The notes under the pieces are model-generated. The model was given only the letters and a program-made list of their open reading frames with translations, was not told where the DNA came from and did not search any database. Positions 38,088 through 47,765 of a DNA stretch of 64,000 nt are shown here, in pieces (within the stretch, counting starts at the first letter, position 1; every line of letters begins with the position of its first letter). This DNA comes from Bradyrhizobium sp. KBS0727 (lineage in GTDB: Bacteria; Pseudomonadota; Alphaproteobacteria; Rhizobiales; Xanthobacteraceae), in NCBI RefSeq assembly GCF_005937885.2, contig NZ_CP042176.1:4397501-4461500 (forward strand), read 5' to 3'. The position numbers and the translations under genes were made by a program.

Positions 38088-38984
38088 ATGCCCGAATTTC
38101 GCGTGAGCCAGATTTCCGATACCCATCTTACCCGTTGCTTGCGAAAACTAACCGAGAATTTTCAGCGCGTGAGTGAACGCATCGATGCGACGCGCCCCGA
38201 TATCATCGTCAACACCGGCGATCTGGCCTTCGACGCCCCGACCAATCGCGATGACCTCGCATTCGCCAAGGCGCTGCACGATGAGCTGCCCGTTGCCTGC
38301 CGCTATTTGCCTGGCAACCACGATATCGGCGACAATCCAACCGAGTTTGGACCACCTTCGGAGCCGCCAGTCACCGAAGAGAACCGGCAGTACTTTGTTT
38401 CCGTGATCGGCGAAGACCGCTGGAGCTTCGATGCCGCTGGATGGCGGTTTATCGGGCTGAATTCGATGGTGATGAATTCAGGCCTTGCTTGCGAGGCCGA
38501 GCAATTCGATTGGCTCACCTCCCAACTGGCCGCGACCGGCAGCAAGCCGGTCGCGTTGTTTCTGCACAAGCCGCTTTATCTGAATACGCCTGACGATCTG
38601 GAGTTGGCGGCGACCTCGTTTCGCTACGTTCCAAAGCCTGCGCGACGACGTCTGATCGAGCTGTTGGATGCCGTCGATCTGCGCCTCGTCGCCAGCGGCC
38701 ACATCCACCAGCGCCGCGACTTCACCCGTGGTCACGTCAGGCATATCTGGGCGCCGCCGACGGGCTTCATCATTCCCGACGTGAGGCAGGAACGGATCGG
38801 CATCAAGGAGGTCGGGCTGGTGGAGTATCGTTTCGAGCCCCACGGTTTTGATGTCAGTCACGTCCGTGCGCAGGGGCAAATCGATATCAAATCGCTCTCT
38901 CTACCGATCTGGACTGCCTACCACGCTCGGAAAATCTACGCATCATATCGGAGGCGGACGAGCCGGTCCGAGAATGCTCACTGA
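38088..38984 (+). CDS. Metallophosphoesterase (calcineurin-like)
   Basis: A 298-residue two-metal phosphoesterase. The five motifs are in order: DTH at 11-13, GDLAFD at 44-49, GNHD at 76-79, LHKP at about 159-162, and GHIHQ at about 200-204. It resembles class III cyclic-nucleotide phosphodiesterases (CpdA/Icc group) and related hydrolases. No signal peptide is seen, so it is cytoplasmic. It stands alone between gene-poor stretches. The substrate is uncertain. Confidence 0.9.
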   Translation: MPEFRVSQISDTHLTRCLRKLTENFQRVSERIDATRPDIIVNTGDLAFDAPTNRDDLAFAKALHDELPVACRYLPGNHDIGDNPTEFGPPSEPPVTEENRQYFVSVIGEDRWSFDAAGWRFIGLNSMVMNSGLACEAEQFDWLTSQLAATGSKPVALFLHKPLYLNTPDDLELAATSFRYVPKPARRRLIELLDAVDLRLVASGHIHQRRDFTRGHVRHIWAPPTGFIIPDVRQERIGIKEVGLVEYRFEPHGFDVSHVRAQGQIDIKSLSLPIWTAYHARKIYASYRRRTSRSENAH

Positions 38985-39616
38985 GCCAGCGAGGTATACC
39001 CGCACAGATGGAGTGACCTTTACCGGCAGACCTGTGGGCAGACCGGTAATTTTGATAGTAGGTCTGGGCCTGTCGCAGGTTAATGCTGGCAACATGCGGC
39101 CAAGACGATGGCCACCGCTTAGGTGAATGACCATTGTCGCTACAATTCCACCGTGCCGTCGAGGACATGGAAATATCTAGCGCGAGCAGCGAGCGCTTTT
39201 CGTTCGTGATCACGTATGAGAACTCCACCGGTGAGGGTTTCACGGACAACCTGGCTATGTCGCCTCATGGCGCCCGCTTCATCGGAGCAGGGGCCCGACG
39301 AGGATCGGCGGCTCGCCATTCAATACTTTCGATAAGGCTGAGGAAGCCTGCAACACCGTGCTCGAATACCTGACAAGAACAAGGTGATGCCAGGTTTGGT
39401 ACCCTGCACGAGAGGTCGCTACGCGCTTCGACGGAGACGCGCGAAAGCCACTGCTTTCGTCAGGGCGCATTTGAACGGTGGGGCATGTCTTCGTATTGTC
39501 TGCTGTTGGCACATAGCGTCAGTTACTGCGCTGCAAAGACATGTCCGAAGTTGGGGTAAAGCCGACCTGCCGGTCGAACGCCCCGATTTCTCACTTTGAC
39601 CCCCAACAGACATGAG
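38985..39616. other. Gene-poor stretch with possible gene debris
   Basis: No intact gene is supported in these 632 nt. Between 39190 and 39385 two plus-strand frames read protein-like: FSFVITYENSTGEGFTDN, then in another frame GGSPFNTFDKAEEACNTVL ending in TGA at 39387. This may be a small frameshifted gene, but I do not recognise the family. Confidence 0.35.
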
Positions 39617-40648
39617 CTAGTCCAAATACTTTCGAAGTTCCGGGTGCCATTTTTTTGCGACCACGCTCTCACCGATCGTGAAGCGCATGAGGTCTTCCCC
39701 GATCTCCAACGGGCCCTGATAGGTGCTTTGTGTCCGCGATACGAGCTCGCGTACCTCCGTTGCAAGAAGCAAGATGTGCGAATAGGCGGCGAGTTTTGGC
39801 TTTACGCGCGAAAAAACCATGCCGGCTTCCTCGGGCGAGGTATGATGGTCGGCGACCGGCTTCATCTGCGGCAACTTTGCCAGTTGCGCCGACATCGCAA
39901 AAACTTCGTGGATCAAGAGATCGCTTCCGGCCGCATGCTTGATCAGGTTTTCGTCAAGCTTCGTGTTGCCGGAAACCGTTACCGATCGCGGACCGTAGTC
40001 GATCCGATAGCCCACCGATGGCTTGATCAGGTCGCCGTGATTAACAGCAAAGGCGCTGACCTTGACGCCCGCCTCGTCGAATACCACGCGGTCGCCCTGG
40101 AAATCGTGCACCTCGATTTGTGTGGCGGCGGTCGTGATGTGTTCGTCGGCATGACGGATGCGGGTGTCTTCGGAGAATGCCTCAGCAAGGCCTTTGGCAA
40201 TCCTCGCCACGCCGCTTGGCGCGGTTGTCCCGTCCGATGGACCCCACAGTCTCATCGGTTTGGCACGCGATCCAAACGGCCCGAACATATACCCGGTCAT
40301 CCATAGATCAGGCAGTCCTGCGACATGGTCTGAATGATAATGGGTGAGAAAAACGGCATCGATGCCTTTGCCGGACGATATCCCCAATTGATAGAGGCGC
40401 ACCGTCACTCCGCGGCCGGCGTCGAATAGCAGATTTAGTCCGCCGGCTTGAACGAGCGTTGCTGGCCCGAAACGCGCGGGGGTCGGTTCGGGGCCACCCG
40501 TACCGAGCAGCGTCACAATGACATCGTTGGAGACCGCCGGCTTTTCTTCAGCCGCCGCGCTGCCATAGATCGAATAGGCCAGCGCCAAAGTTGCCGCGAT
40601 ACCCGCCAAAATGCACCGCCGCGTCGCCGTCGCGCCATCTGCCACCAT
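39617..40648 (-). CDS. Secreted MBL-fold metallohydrolase
   Basis: A 343-residue metallo-beta-lactamase-fold hydrolase. It has an N-terminal signal (positively charged start, hydrophobic ILAGIAATLALAYSIYG, likely cleavage near residue 33). The zinc motif THYHSDH lies at residues 102-108 (His103, His105, Asp107, His108). Later ligands are probably in AFAVNHGDL and in the DLLIHEVF segment. The layout resembles the RNase Z/arylsulfatase-like branch, but export argues against a tRNA-processing role. It is downstream of the AraC-type gene on the same strand. The substrate is unknown. Confidence 0.88.
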   Translation of the reverse strand: MVADGATATRRCILAGIAATLALAYSIYGSAAAEEKPAVSNDVIVTLLGTGGPEPTPARFGPATLVQAGGLNLLFDAGRGVTVRLYQLGISSGKGIDAVFLTHYHSDHVAGLPDLWMTGYMFGPFGSRAKPMRLWGPSDGTTAPSGVARIAKGLAEAFSEDTRIRHADEHITTAATQIEVHDFQGDRVVFDEAGVKVSAFAVNHGDLIKPSVGYRIDYGPRSVTVSGNTKLDENLIKHAAGSDLLIHEVFAMSAQLAKLPQMKPVADHHTSPEEAGMVFSRVKPKLAAYSHILLLATEVRELVSRTQSTYQGPLEIGEDLMRFTIGESVVAKKWHPELRKYLD

Positions 40649-40769
40649 ACGTCAATTCCTTTGTCATTTCCGTGGGTCGCAATCGCCGGATGGGCCCAAT
40701 GCGGGCCATCACCGGCCGTCTTGTTTGCCAACAGCAAACAACCGTCGCTGGCTGGTGCGCTTGTATATT

Positions 40770-41336
40770 TCAGCCATCCGGGGAAAGAATGTTTTCCCAT
40801 TCGCCGACAAACTGGCTTGGTCCAACGCCAACCAAAGTGTGGCATTCGCGATCGAAATGCGCCTGATCAAAATATCCGGCCTCGTGGACAATCCGGGTCC
40901 ACGACTTCATCGGTTCGATGCGATGGGCCGTCAAGGCCGCGTCGAACCTGATCGTTCGCGCATAAAGTTTGGGAGAAAGGCCCACTTGTGACGTAAAACG
41001 GCGTTGAAAATGGCGTGCGCTAAGGCCGGATTGCTTCACAAGGGCGTCGATACGAACACGCCCCCGCGTTGCCAGCATCAGGCGGGACGTGTGGCCGATC
41101 CCATCCTGCGCTGAACTGTTATCCAGCATCATGCCGAACCAACGTTCTGCCGCGGCTACGCGCGTGGCAAAGTCCGCAGCCGAACGTACGGCGTCACTTA
41201 GCAACAACGCGCGTTTGCCAAGAACGTCGGGGGCCGCGATGCCTTCGTTGACGAGCGACGTCATATCGATGCCGACTAGGCGGTTGAGGGCAGCGGGTTG
41301 AAGCAGAATGTTGAAGATATGGACTTCACCCGACAT
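40770..41336 (-). CDS. AraC-type regulator, N-terminally truncated
   Basis: A 188-residue product whose C-terminal 100 residues form the double helix-turn-helix of AraC/XylS regulators (LVKQSGLSARHFQRRFTSQV, then AGYFDQAHFDRE). The N-terminal part starts abruptly inside the effector domain (VHIFNILLQPAALNRLVGID). Relatives I recall are 260-280 residues, so about 80 residues are missing. The homologous frame continues a few codons above the ATG and then meets a foreign ABC_sub_bind remnant. It is either a pseudogene or a shortened regulator of the downstream MBL hydrolase gene. Confidence 0.75.
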   Translation of the reverse strand: MSGEVHIFNILLQPAALNRLVGIDMTSLVNEGIAAPDVLGKRALLLSDAVRSAADFATRVAAAERWFGMMLDNSSAQDGIGHTSRLMLATRGRVRIDALVKQSGLSARHFQRRFTSQVGLSPKLYARTIRFDAALTAHRIEPMKSWTRIVHEAGYFDQAHFDRECHTLVGVGPSQFVGEWENILSPDG

Positions 41337-41348
41337 GTAGAGTTGGGT

Positions 41349-41450
41349 TCGACTAAATTCTATCTATCCATCAACCTTAAAACCGCCAACGCGCTCGGCC
41401 TTACCGTCCCTGTCACGCTTCTCGCCAGCGCCGACGAGGTGATTGAATAA
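41349..41450 (+). pseudogene. C-terminal remnant of an ABC_sub_bind protein gene
   Basis: Thirty-three codons and a TAA read STKFYLSINLKTANALGLTV-PVTLLASADEVIE, the C-terminus of ABC_sub_bind periplasmic proteins (compare the intact gene at 12139, ending ADALGLTVPASLLATADKVIE). Nothing upstream continues the frame: the sequence there is the AraC-type gene on the other strand. It is a deletion or recombination scar. Confidence 0.85.
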
Positions 41451-41608
41451 GAGCGATGTCCGTTAGTGGTACATCGCGTCGCTTCGCGGCGCTGCGAATT
41501 TGGTCCGCTATCGGGCTTAGCGGACCCTGGCAAGCCGTCCGCCCGGCAGATTTATTTGTTCACGGCCTAGCAGCCGCCGAAGCAAGGGACTTCAAGAAGC
41601 GACCGCGC

Positions 41609-42520
41609 TCACAGCCCATCCGGCGGCAGGCCGGAGGCGCTGGCCGCCACTTCGCGGTGACGGATGCGCTCGCGGTAGAAGGCGTAGAGGCCAGACGCGA
41701 CGATGATCGACGCGCCCGTTGCCATCATGGTGTCGGGCACGTCGCCGAACACGAGATAGCCGAGCAGCAGGGCCCATAGCAGCGCGGTATATCGAAACGG
41801 CGCGATCGCCGAGATATCGCCCGACCGCAGCGCCATGATGACGCATTGATAGCCGACCAGCACCAGCACCGCGGCGAGCGCCAGCAGGCCGACCGAGTGC
41901 GCCGAGGGCGGTGTCCAGCCGCCTAGCGGAACGAGAATGACGGCGCCCGCGGTCGTCACCGTCACCGTCGTCAACAGCGTGATGAACAGCGACGGGATGT
42001 GCGAAGGAATACGCTTGGTGGCGAGGTCGCGCAACGAACAGAACAACACCGACACTAGCGCCAGCAGCGTGAACTGGTTGAAGCCGGCGACGCCCGGCCG
42101 GACGATGATGAGGACGCCGACGAAGCCGGCCGTGATCGCCGACCAGCGCCGCCAGCCGACCGGCTCACCGAACGCAACCGCAGCACCCAGCGTGATGGTC
42201 AGCGGCAACGCTTGCAGGATCGCCGACGTGTTGGCGAGCGGAAGATGCGTGATCGCCGCCAGGAACGATACGGTGCCGCCGACCTCGCCGACGATGCGCA
42301 GCGCCACCGATTTGACGAACAGCGTTCGCAGCGGACGGATGGCGCCCTGATGGATCGCGAGTGCGCCGATCAGCACGATCGCGAATAGGCCGCGCACCAG
42401 CATTACCTGGCCGAAGTTCATCTGCGACGACGTCAGCTTGGTGATGGAGTCGTTCATGGTGAAGCCGGCCATGGCAACCGCCATCAACAGGCTTCCGCGC
42501 AGATTCGGAGAGAGCGGCAA
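41609..42520 (-). CDS. DMT-superfamily (EamA) transporter
   Basis: A membrane protein of about 303 residues with ten predicted helices in two EamA repeats (for example RGSLLMAVAMAGFTMND near the start, LLALAAVLVLVGYQCVIMAL in the second repeat). I place the start at a TTG at 42520 with GGAAG 6 nt upstream. An ATG 17 codons further up exists, but those codons are translation of the dispersed repeat at 42541. It probably exports metabolites or amino acids, and the substrate is not predictable. It ends in a short cytoplasmic tail. Confidence 0.85.
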   Translation of the reverse strand: MPLSPNLRGSLLMAVAMAGFTMNDSITKLTSSQMNFGQVMLVRGLFAIVLIGALAIHQGAIRPLRTLFVKSVALRIVGEVGGTVSFLAAITHLPLANTSAILQALPLTITLGAAVAFGEPVGWRRWSAITAGFVGVLIIVRPGVAGFNQFTLLALVSVLFCSLRDLATKRIPSHIPSLFITLLTTVTVTTAGAVILVPLGGWTPPSAHSVGLLALAAVLVLVGYQCVIMALRSGDISAIAPFRYTALLWALLLGYLVFGDVPDTMMATGASIIVASGLYAFYRERIRHREVAASASGLPPDGL

Positions 42521-42540
42521 TTCAGCTTCCGGTGGATCGC

Positions 42541-42630
42541 AGGGTGGGCAAAGCGACAGCGTGCCCACCATTCACTGCAACGATCAGGAGAGATGGTGGG
42601 CATGGCGCGAAGAGCGCCTTTGCCCACCCT
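42541..42630. repeat. Dispersed palindromic repeat, family C
   Basis: Outer inverted pair AGGGTGGGCAAA (42541-42552) / TTTGCCCACCCT (42619-42630), and inner pair GTGCCCACCAT / ATGGTGGGCAT. It is a common bradyrhizobial 'gtgggcaaagcg' element. It sits in the 5' region of the transporter gene and supplies a spurious upstream ATG. Confidence 0.85.
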
Positions 42631-42681
42631 ACGATCGTGGCGCGGTGAGCGCCGTATCGCGTCCGAGACGCGATATCCGTC

Positions 42682-43740
42682 TCATGTCGCGCCGGCCATC
42701 TGCGCGTATTTCCAGGCGTCCTTCGACAGCGGCACGGTGCGCGCCGCCGACTCCAGCGCCTTGGCGTTGGCCGCGGTGCCGTCGCGAACGCGCCCGGCAA
42801 TGCCCTGGGTGATGCCGGCCAGACGGAACAGGTTGTAGGCGAAGTACCAGTTCAGGTCGGGAACGGCGCTGCCGGTGACGTTGCAGTAGATCTGCGCGGC
42901 CTCTTCCAGGCTCGGAATGTTGAGCGCCTTGAGATCGGAATTGGCCAGGCCCGGCATGGTCCACTGCATCAACAGATAGGTGAAGTCGGCCATGGGATCG
43001 CCGAGCGTCGACAGCTCCCAATCAAGCACCGCCTGCACGCGCGGTTCCGTGGCGTGGAAAATCATATTGTCGAGGCGGTAGTCGCCGTGGACCACCGAGG
43101 CGCGCGCCTGCGCCGGCACGGTCTTCGGCAGCCACTCGGCGAGTTTTTCGAATTCCGGAATGTGCTGGGTCTCGGAGGCGCGGTATTGCTTGGTCCAGCG
43201 ATCGACCTGGCGCGCGAAATAATTGCCGGGCTTGCCGAAATCGCCGAGCCCGATTTTCTCGGGATCGTAGACGTGGAGTTTGGCGAGCGTCTCGATCTTG
43301 CTGGTAAATATCTTGCGGCGGTTTTCCGGCGTCTGGCTCGGCAGCGACGGATCCCAGAACACCCGGCCCTCTTCCATCGACATGATGTAGAAGGCGGCGC
43401 CGATCACGCCGTCATCGGTGCACAGCGCATAGGCCTTCGCGACCGGAAAGCCCTGCTTGCCGAGCGCGGCGATGACGCGGAACTCGCGATCGACCGCGTG
43501 CGCCGACGGCAGCAGTTTGCCGAACGGCTTGCGGCGCATCACGTAGGAACGCGATGGCGTCTCGATCTTGTAGGTCGGATTGGACTGGCCGCCCTTGAAT
43601 TGCAGGACGGTCAGCGGCCCCTGATAGCCTTCGACATTTTCCTTCATCCAGGCGTCGAGGCGCTTTTCATCGATGCGATGACGCTCCTCGACTTCCTTGG
43701 TGCCTGAAAACTCTTCGTCTTTCCTGACGCCGTCGGCCAC
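42682..43740 (-). CDS. Phosphotransferase family protein (APH/ACAD10-like kinase)
   Basis: A 352-residue aminoglycoside-phosphotransferase-fold kinase. The catalytic loop is VVHGDYRLDN (about residues 212-221) and the metal-binding segment is VLDWELSTLGDP (about 232-243). The nucleotide-binding N-lobe includes FKGGQSNPTYKI. Homologues next to acyl-CoA dehydrogenases resemble the N-terminal kinase of human ACAD10/11, which phosphorylates 4-hydroxyacyl-CoA. The neighbouring acyl-CoA dehydrogenase gene fits that role, by context. Antibiotic resistance is unlikely. Confidence 0.88.
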   Translation of the reverse strand: MADGVRKDEEFSGTKEVEERHRIDEKRLDAWMKENVEGYQGPLTVLQFKGGQSNPTYKIETPSRSYVMRRKPFGKLLPSAHAVDREFRVIAALGKQGFPVAKAYALCTDDGVIGAAFYIMSMEEGRVFWDPSLPSQTPENRRKIFTSKIETLAKLHVYDPEKIGLGDFGKPGNYFARQVDRWTKQYRASETQHIPEFEKLAEWLPKTVPAQARASVVHGDYRLDNMIFHATEPRVQAVLDWELSTLGDPMADFTYLLMQWTMPGLANSDLKALNIPSLEEAAQIYCNVTGSAVPDLNWYFAYNLFRLAGITQGIAGRVRDGTAANAKALESAARTVPLSKDAWKYAQMAGAT

Positions 43741-43767
43741 GATGACGCTCCCTTACATCTTTTTATT

Positions 43768-43849
43768 CCGTCATTCCGGGATGGTCCGAAGGACCAGACC
43801 CGGAATCTCGAGATTCCGGGTTCACGCTTCGCGTGCCCCGGAATGACGG
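43768..43849. repeat. Dispersed palindromic repeat, family D
   Basis: Outer pair CCGTCATTCCGG / CCGGAATGACGG, with inner hairpins GGTCCGAAGGACC, GGAATCTCGAGATTCC and CACGCTTCGCGTG. It fills the short gap between the kinase and acyl-CoA dehydrogenase genes and could form a strong RNA structure between them. Confidence 0.85.
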
Positions 43850-43889
43850 CCGGGAGCAGGCATGGCTGCTCCCGTTCGTTACTGTGACG

Positions 43890-45113
<1,224 letters not shown>

Positions 45114-45257
45114 GGAACGCTCCTCACCTTCAGCTTCTGAAATTGTCGGGCCGCACTGTCTGCCCGCCGCGCAGGCCCGGCAAGATGTTTTGCGGGATGC
45201 GCGACTGACAGGACGTCACGGGCTGAGCCGGAAATGCGACACGCTCGCAAACGTGCA

Positions 45258-45286
45258 TTGACTTTCCCGGCCCTTCAAACGATAGT
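45258..45286 (+). promoter_or_regulatory. Candidate promoter of the TetR gene
   Basis: TTGACT (45258-45263) and GATAGT (45281-45286) are separated by 17 nt on the plus strand. Initiation near 45293 gives a leader of about 38 nt. The -10 hexamer overlaps one arm of the inverted repeat at 45274-45304, a typical autorepression layout. Confidence 0.6.
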
Positions 45287-45304
45287 TTCATACACACGTT
45301 TGAA
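45274..45304. promoter_or_regulatory. Inverted repeat, candidate TetR operator
   Basis: Perfect 8-bp inverted arms TTCAAACG (45274-45281) and CGTTTGAA (45297-45304) separated by 15 nt. A further partial dyad (TTTCA 45286-45290 / TGAAA 45301-45305) sits inside. The element lies between the divergent acyl-CoA dehydrogenase and TetR genes and covers the TetR promoter. Confidence 0.65.
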
Positions 45305-45330
45305 ATGCAACTCCCCAAACGGGGCCAGAT

Positions 45331-45996
45331 ATGGCAAGCGATCAGACCCGATCCGCGATCCTCGCCGCCGCCGAACGGCTTTACGCCGATCGCGGCTTCG
45401 GCGACGTGACGCTGCGCGACATCGTTGCCGAGGCCAACGTCAACCTCGCGGCGGTGAACTATCATTTCGGCTCCAAGGACGAACTGATCGCGGAACTGTT
45501 CGTCACCCGCAGCCTTGCCACCAACCGCGAGCGCCTCAACGAATTGAGGGCCGCCGAGGAAAACGGCGGCGGCCGCGCGCCGATCGAGCAGATTTTCCGC
45601 GCACTGGTCGGGCCGACCCTGCGCGGCTGCCTCGGCCCCGACCGCGAAGGCTCGACCGCGGCGCGGTTCATGATCCGCGCCTCGATCGAGTCGGTGCCGC
45701 CGATCCGCCGCATCAGGAATCGCGAGGTCGACCACCTGCGGAAATTCATCGCCGCGATGCGCCGCGCGATGCCCGGGCGCGACGACGTCGACCTCTACTG
45801 GGGCCTGAACTTCGCGCTGGCGATGTCGCACCACACCATCCGGGAAAAAGAGCGGCTGACCAAATTGTCAGAAGGCCAATGCGACCTCAACGATGTCGCC
45901 GGGATTATCGACCGCGTGGTCTCGGTCTCGGTGATAGCGCTGGCGGGAAGCGAAGCGCCGGCGAAGAAGGCGCCGGGCAAGGTGGCGGCGCGGTAA
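45331..45996 (+). CDS. TetR/AcrR family transcriptional regulator
   Basis: A 221-residue repressor-type protein. The N-terminal helix-turn-helix spans residues 28-47 (TLRDIVAEANVNLAAVNYHF), inside the TetR signature. The ligand domain carries a TetR_C-like segment with FALAMSHHTIRE. It is divergent from the acyl-CoA dehydrogenase/kinase unit, with a promoter and perfect inverted repeat between them. Control of that unit, perhaps with an acyl-CoA ligand, is a reasonable inference. The C-terminus is Ala/Lys-rich. Confidence 0.92.
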   Translation: MASDQTRSAILAAAERLYADRGFGDVTLRDIVAEANVNLAAVNYHFGSKDELIAELFVTRSLATNRERLNELRAAEENGGGRAPIEQIFRALVGPTLRGCLGPDREGSTAARFMIRASIESVPPIRRIRNREVDHLRKFIAAMRRAMPGRDDVDLYWGLNFALAMSHHTIREKERLTKLSEGQCDLNDVAGIIDRVVSVSVIALAGSEAPAKKAPGKVAAR

Positions 45997-46021
45997 CGCT
46001 GAACATCGGCACGGCCTCGTG

Positions 46022-46107
46022 GTTCGAGACGCGCGGCTCCGCCGCGCTCCTCACCATGAGGGTCTCTGACCTCATCCTGAGGAGCCGCGCCAGCGCGGCG
46101 TCTCGAA
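46022..46107. repeat. Dispersed palindromic repeat, family E
   Basis: Outer pair TTCGAGACGC / GCGTCTCGAA, with inner pair CTCCTCACCATGAGG... and CTCATCCTGAGGAG. It is a widespread rhizobial 'ggttcgagacgcgcggctccgccgcg' element. It lies between the convergent TetR and GFA genes and could terminate both. Confidence 0.85.
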
Positions 46108-46175
46108 GGATGCGCCCAACCATGATTGCGAGCGCTGGAACCGTCGGATGGGTTTCGCTCCGCTCAACCTCCGGA

Positions 46176-46595
46176 TCACGCCGCGGGTGGCATCCTGTCG
46201 AATTTCGGCAAGCCCGCATCAATGGGGTCCCAGGCGTGGCCGCGCGTGGCGTAGGTCACCACTTGCGGCAGGTATCGATCGGGGTCGTCGAGGCTTGCGG
46301 CATGCACGGTGAACAGATCGGGCATCGCAGTGAACGTCAGATAGACCGGCGACCCGCAGGTGGGACAGAAGGCGTGCGTCTTGACGTTGCCGCTGTCGCC
46401 GACGATGTCCCACTGCTTCGCGTCGCCGCTGAGTTTCACCTCGTTGCGCTGGGCGAAGGTCAGATAGGATCCGTGGCCGGTGCCGCTGTTGCGCTGGCAG
46501 TCCCGGCACTGGCAGTGATTCATGAAAACAGGTTCGGAAGGAATAGCGTAACGGATCGCGCCGCAGGCGCAGCCGCCGGTATAGGCTTTAGTCAT
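46176..46595 (-). CDS. GFA family protein (glutathione-dependent formaldehyde-activating fold)
   Basis: A 139-residue zinc protein of the GFA/CENP-V fold. The ligand cysteines are Cys9 and Cys11 (GGCACG), Cys28, Cys30 and Cys33 (CQCRDC), and Cys77 and Cys80 (CPTCG). The family name derives from S-hydroxymethylglutathione synthase, but most members have no proven activity. Its start overlaps the stop of the small membrane protein gene by 8 nt, so it is the third gene of an operon with DUF899. Confidence 0.92.
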   Translation of the reverse strand: MTKAYTGGCACGAIRYAIPSEPVFMNHCQCRDCQRNSGTGHGSYLTFAQRNEVKLSGDAKQWDIVGDSGNVKTHAFCPTCGSPVYLTFTAMPDLFTVHAASLDDPDRYLPQVVTYATRGHAWDPIDAGLPKFDRMPPAA

Positions 46596-46890
46596 GGATC
46601 GTTTCCTTCGAGAAATTTCGCCACGCTCTGGCGATCAGCCTCAGCCACGGCGCCGAATGAAAGGCGCTCATCAAGAGATACATCGGGATCATTCCACCGA
46701 GCGGCGATGCGCCCGCGGCGGAACAGAAAATGTCCGGCGCCCCGCCTCCGCCAATCGCGGTCAGCAGCGCCATGAGGGCGAAGGTCGGCGCGGCCGCCAG
46801 CGACAGCCAGCGGTCCGCACTTGCCTCCGCATTCCTCTTGGGCCATGACCGACGCGGCCCTGCGTCAACCGAGTTCTGTTCGAGACTCAT
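46588..46890 (-). CDS. Small membrane protein, unknown function
   Basis: A 100-residue product starting MSLEQNSVDAGPRRSWPKRN, with two hydrophobic segments (SLAAAPTFALMALLTAIGG and GGMIPMYLLMSAFHSAPWL). It probably has two membrane helices. It starts 17 nt after the DUF899 stop and overlaps the GFA start by 8 nt, so it is translationally coupled. A longer upstream frame is the DUF899 gene in another phase. No family was recognised with confidence. Confidence 0.75.
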   Translation of the reverse strand: MSLEQNSVDAGPRRSWPKRNAEASADRWLSLAAAPTFALMALLTAIGGGGAPDIFCSAAGASPLGGMIPMYLLMSAFHSAPWLRLIARAWRNFSKETIHD

Positions 46891-46907
46891 GGCCGCGCCG
46901 CGTCTCA

Positions 46908-47642
46908 CTAGCTGGCCTGTTTCCGCATCGCGGCTTCGCCGGCATCGGAGACCTCGACCCATCTCTGGTCGGGCGCGGCATTGGGGACGTAGCTGTCGTG
47001 CCAGTTCCACCACTTGTAAGGCGGGGTCTGCGGGTAACCTGCGGGCGAGTCCTCCCACACTTCCTGGCGGCCGAGCGCGGTCATGTCGAGATAGCTCCAG
47101 GTGCTCCCCATCGCTTCGTCGCCGCGGCTCTTGATGAAGTAGGTGCGGAAGACGCGGTCGCCGTCGCGGATGAACGCGTTGGTGCCGTGCCACTCGCCGA
47201 CGCCGAAGTCGGCGTCAAAACTGTCGGTGATGGTGTACCACGGCATCTCCCAACCCATCCGCGCCTTGAGGCGGGCGATGTCCGCCTGCGGCGCGCGCGA
47301 GACGAAGGCGAGCGTGGTGTCGCGCGCGTTCAGATGCGCGAGGTGGGCCACCTGGTCGGCCACCATCGAGCAGCCACGGCAGGCCTGCTCGGGCCAGCCG
47401 TGCACGCCGGGCTCGAAGAAAGCGCGGTAGACGATCAACTGACGGCGGCCTTCGAACAGATCGGTGAGGCTCGCTTTGCCCTGCGGCCCATCGAACGCGT
47501 AACTTTTTTCGACAGCCATCCACGGCATCCGCCGGCGCTCGGCGGCCATGGCGTCACGGGCACGGGTCAGGGCTTTTTCCTTCACAAGCAACTGCTCGCG
47601 GGCAGCTTCCCATGCTTGCGCAGATACGACATTCAGCTTCAT
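46908..47642 (-). CDS. DUF899 thioredoxin-like family protein
   Basis: A 244-residue member of the DUF899 family, distantly related to AhpC/TSA thioredoxin-fold proteins. The CxxC-like motif CRGC is at residues 88-91. Conserved segments include FEPGVHGWPEQACRGCSMVA and TITDSFDADFGVGEWHG. I choose the ATG at 47642, with AGAGG 8 nt upstream, over a GTG 12 codons earlier. It is first in the DUF899-membrane protein-GFA operon. A redox role is inferred from the fold only. Confidence 0.88.
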   Translation of the reverse strand: MKLNVVSAQAWEAAREQLLVKEKALTRARDAMAAERRRMPWMAVEKSYAFDGPQGKASLTDLFEGRRQLIVYRAFFEPGVHGWPEQACRGCSMVADQVAHLAHLNARDTTLAFVSRAPQADIARLKARMGWEMPWYTITDSFDADFGVGEWHGTNAFIRDGDRVFRTYFIKSRGDEAMGSTWSYLDMTALGRQEVWEDSPAGYPQTPPYKWWNWHDSYVPNAAPDQRWVEVSDAGEAAMRKQAS

Positions 47643-47765
47643 GGCTAACCTCTTCGTTATCGAGTTGATGACAGACACGGATAGGCATTTGCCGACCCGG
47701 CATTACGCGTTCGCCCCTGCCCGCTTGAAATGGCCTCAGTCTCCGGCGCCGGTTCGAAATTCGCG

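Noticed and set aside
42682-43740. Aminoglycoside resistance gene
   Set aside because: The APH fold is present, but the neighbouring acyl-CoA dehydrogenase and the ACAD10-like motifs point to acyl-CoA metabolism.
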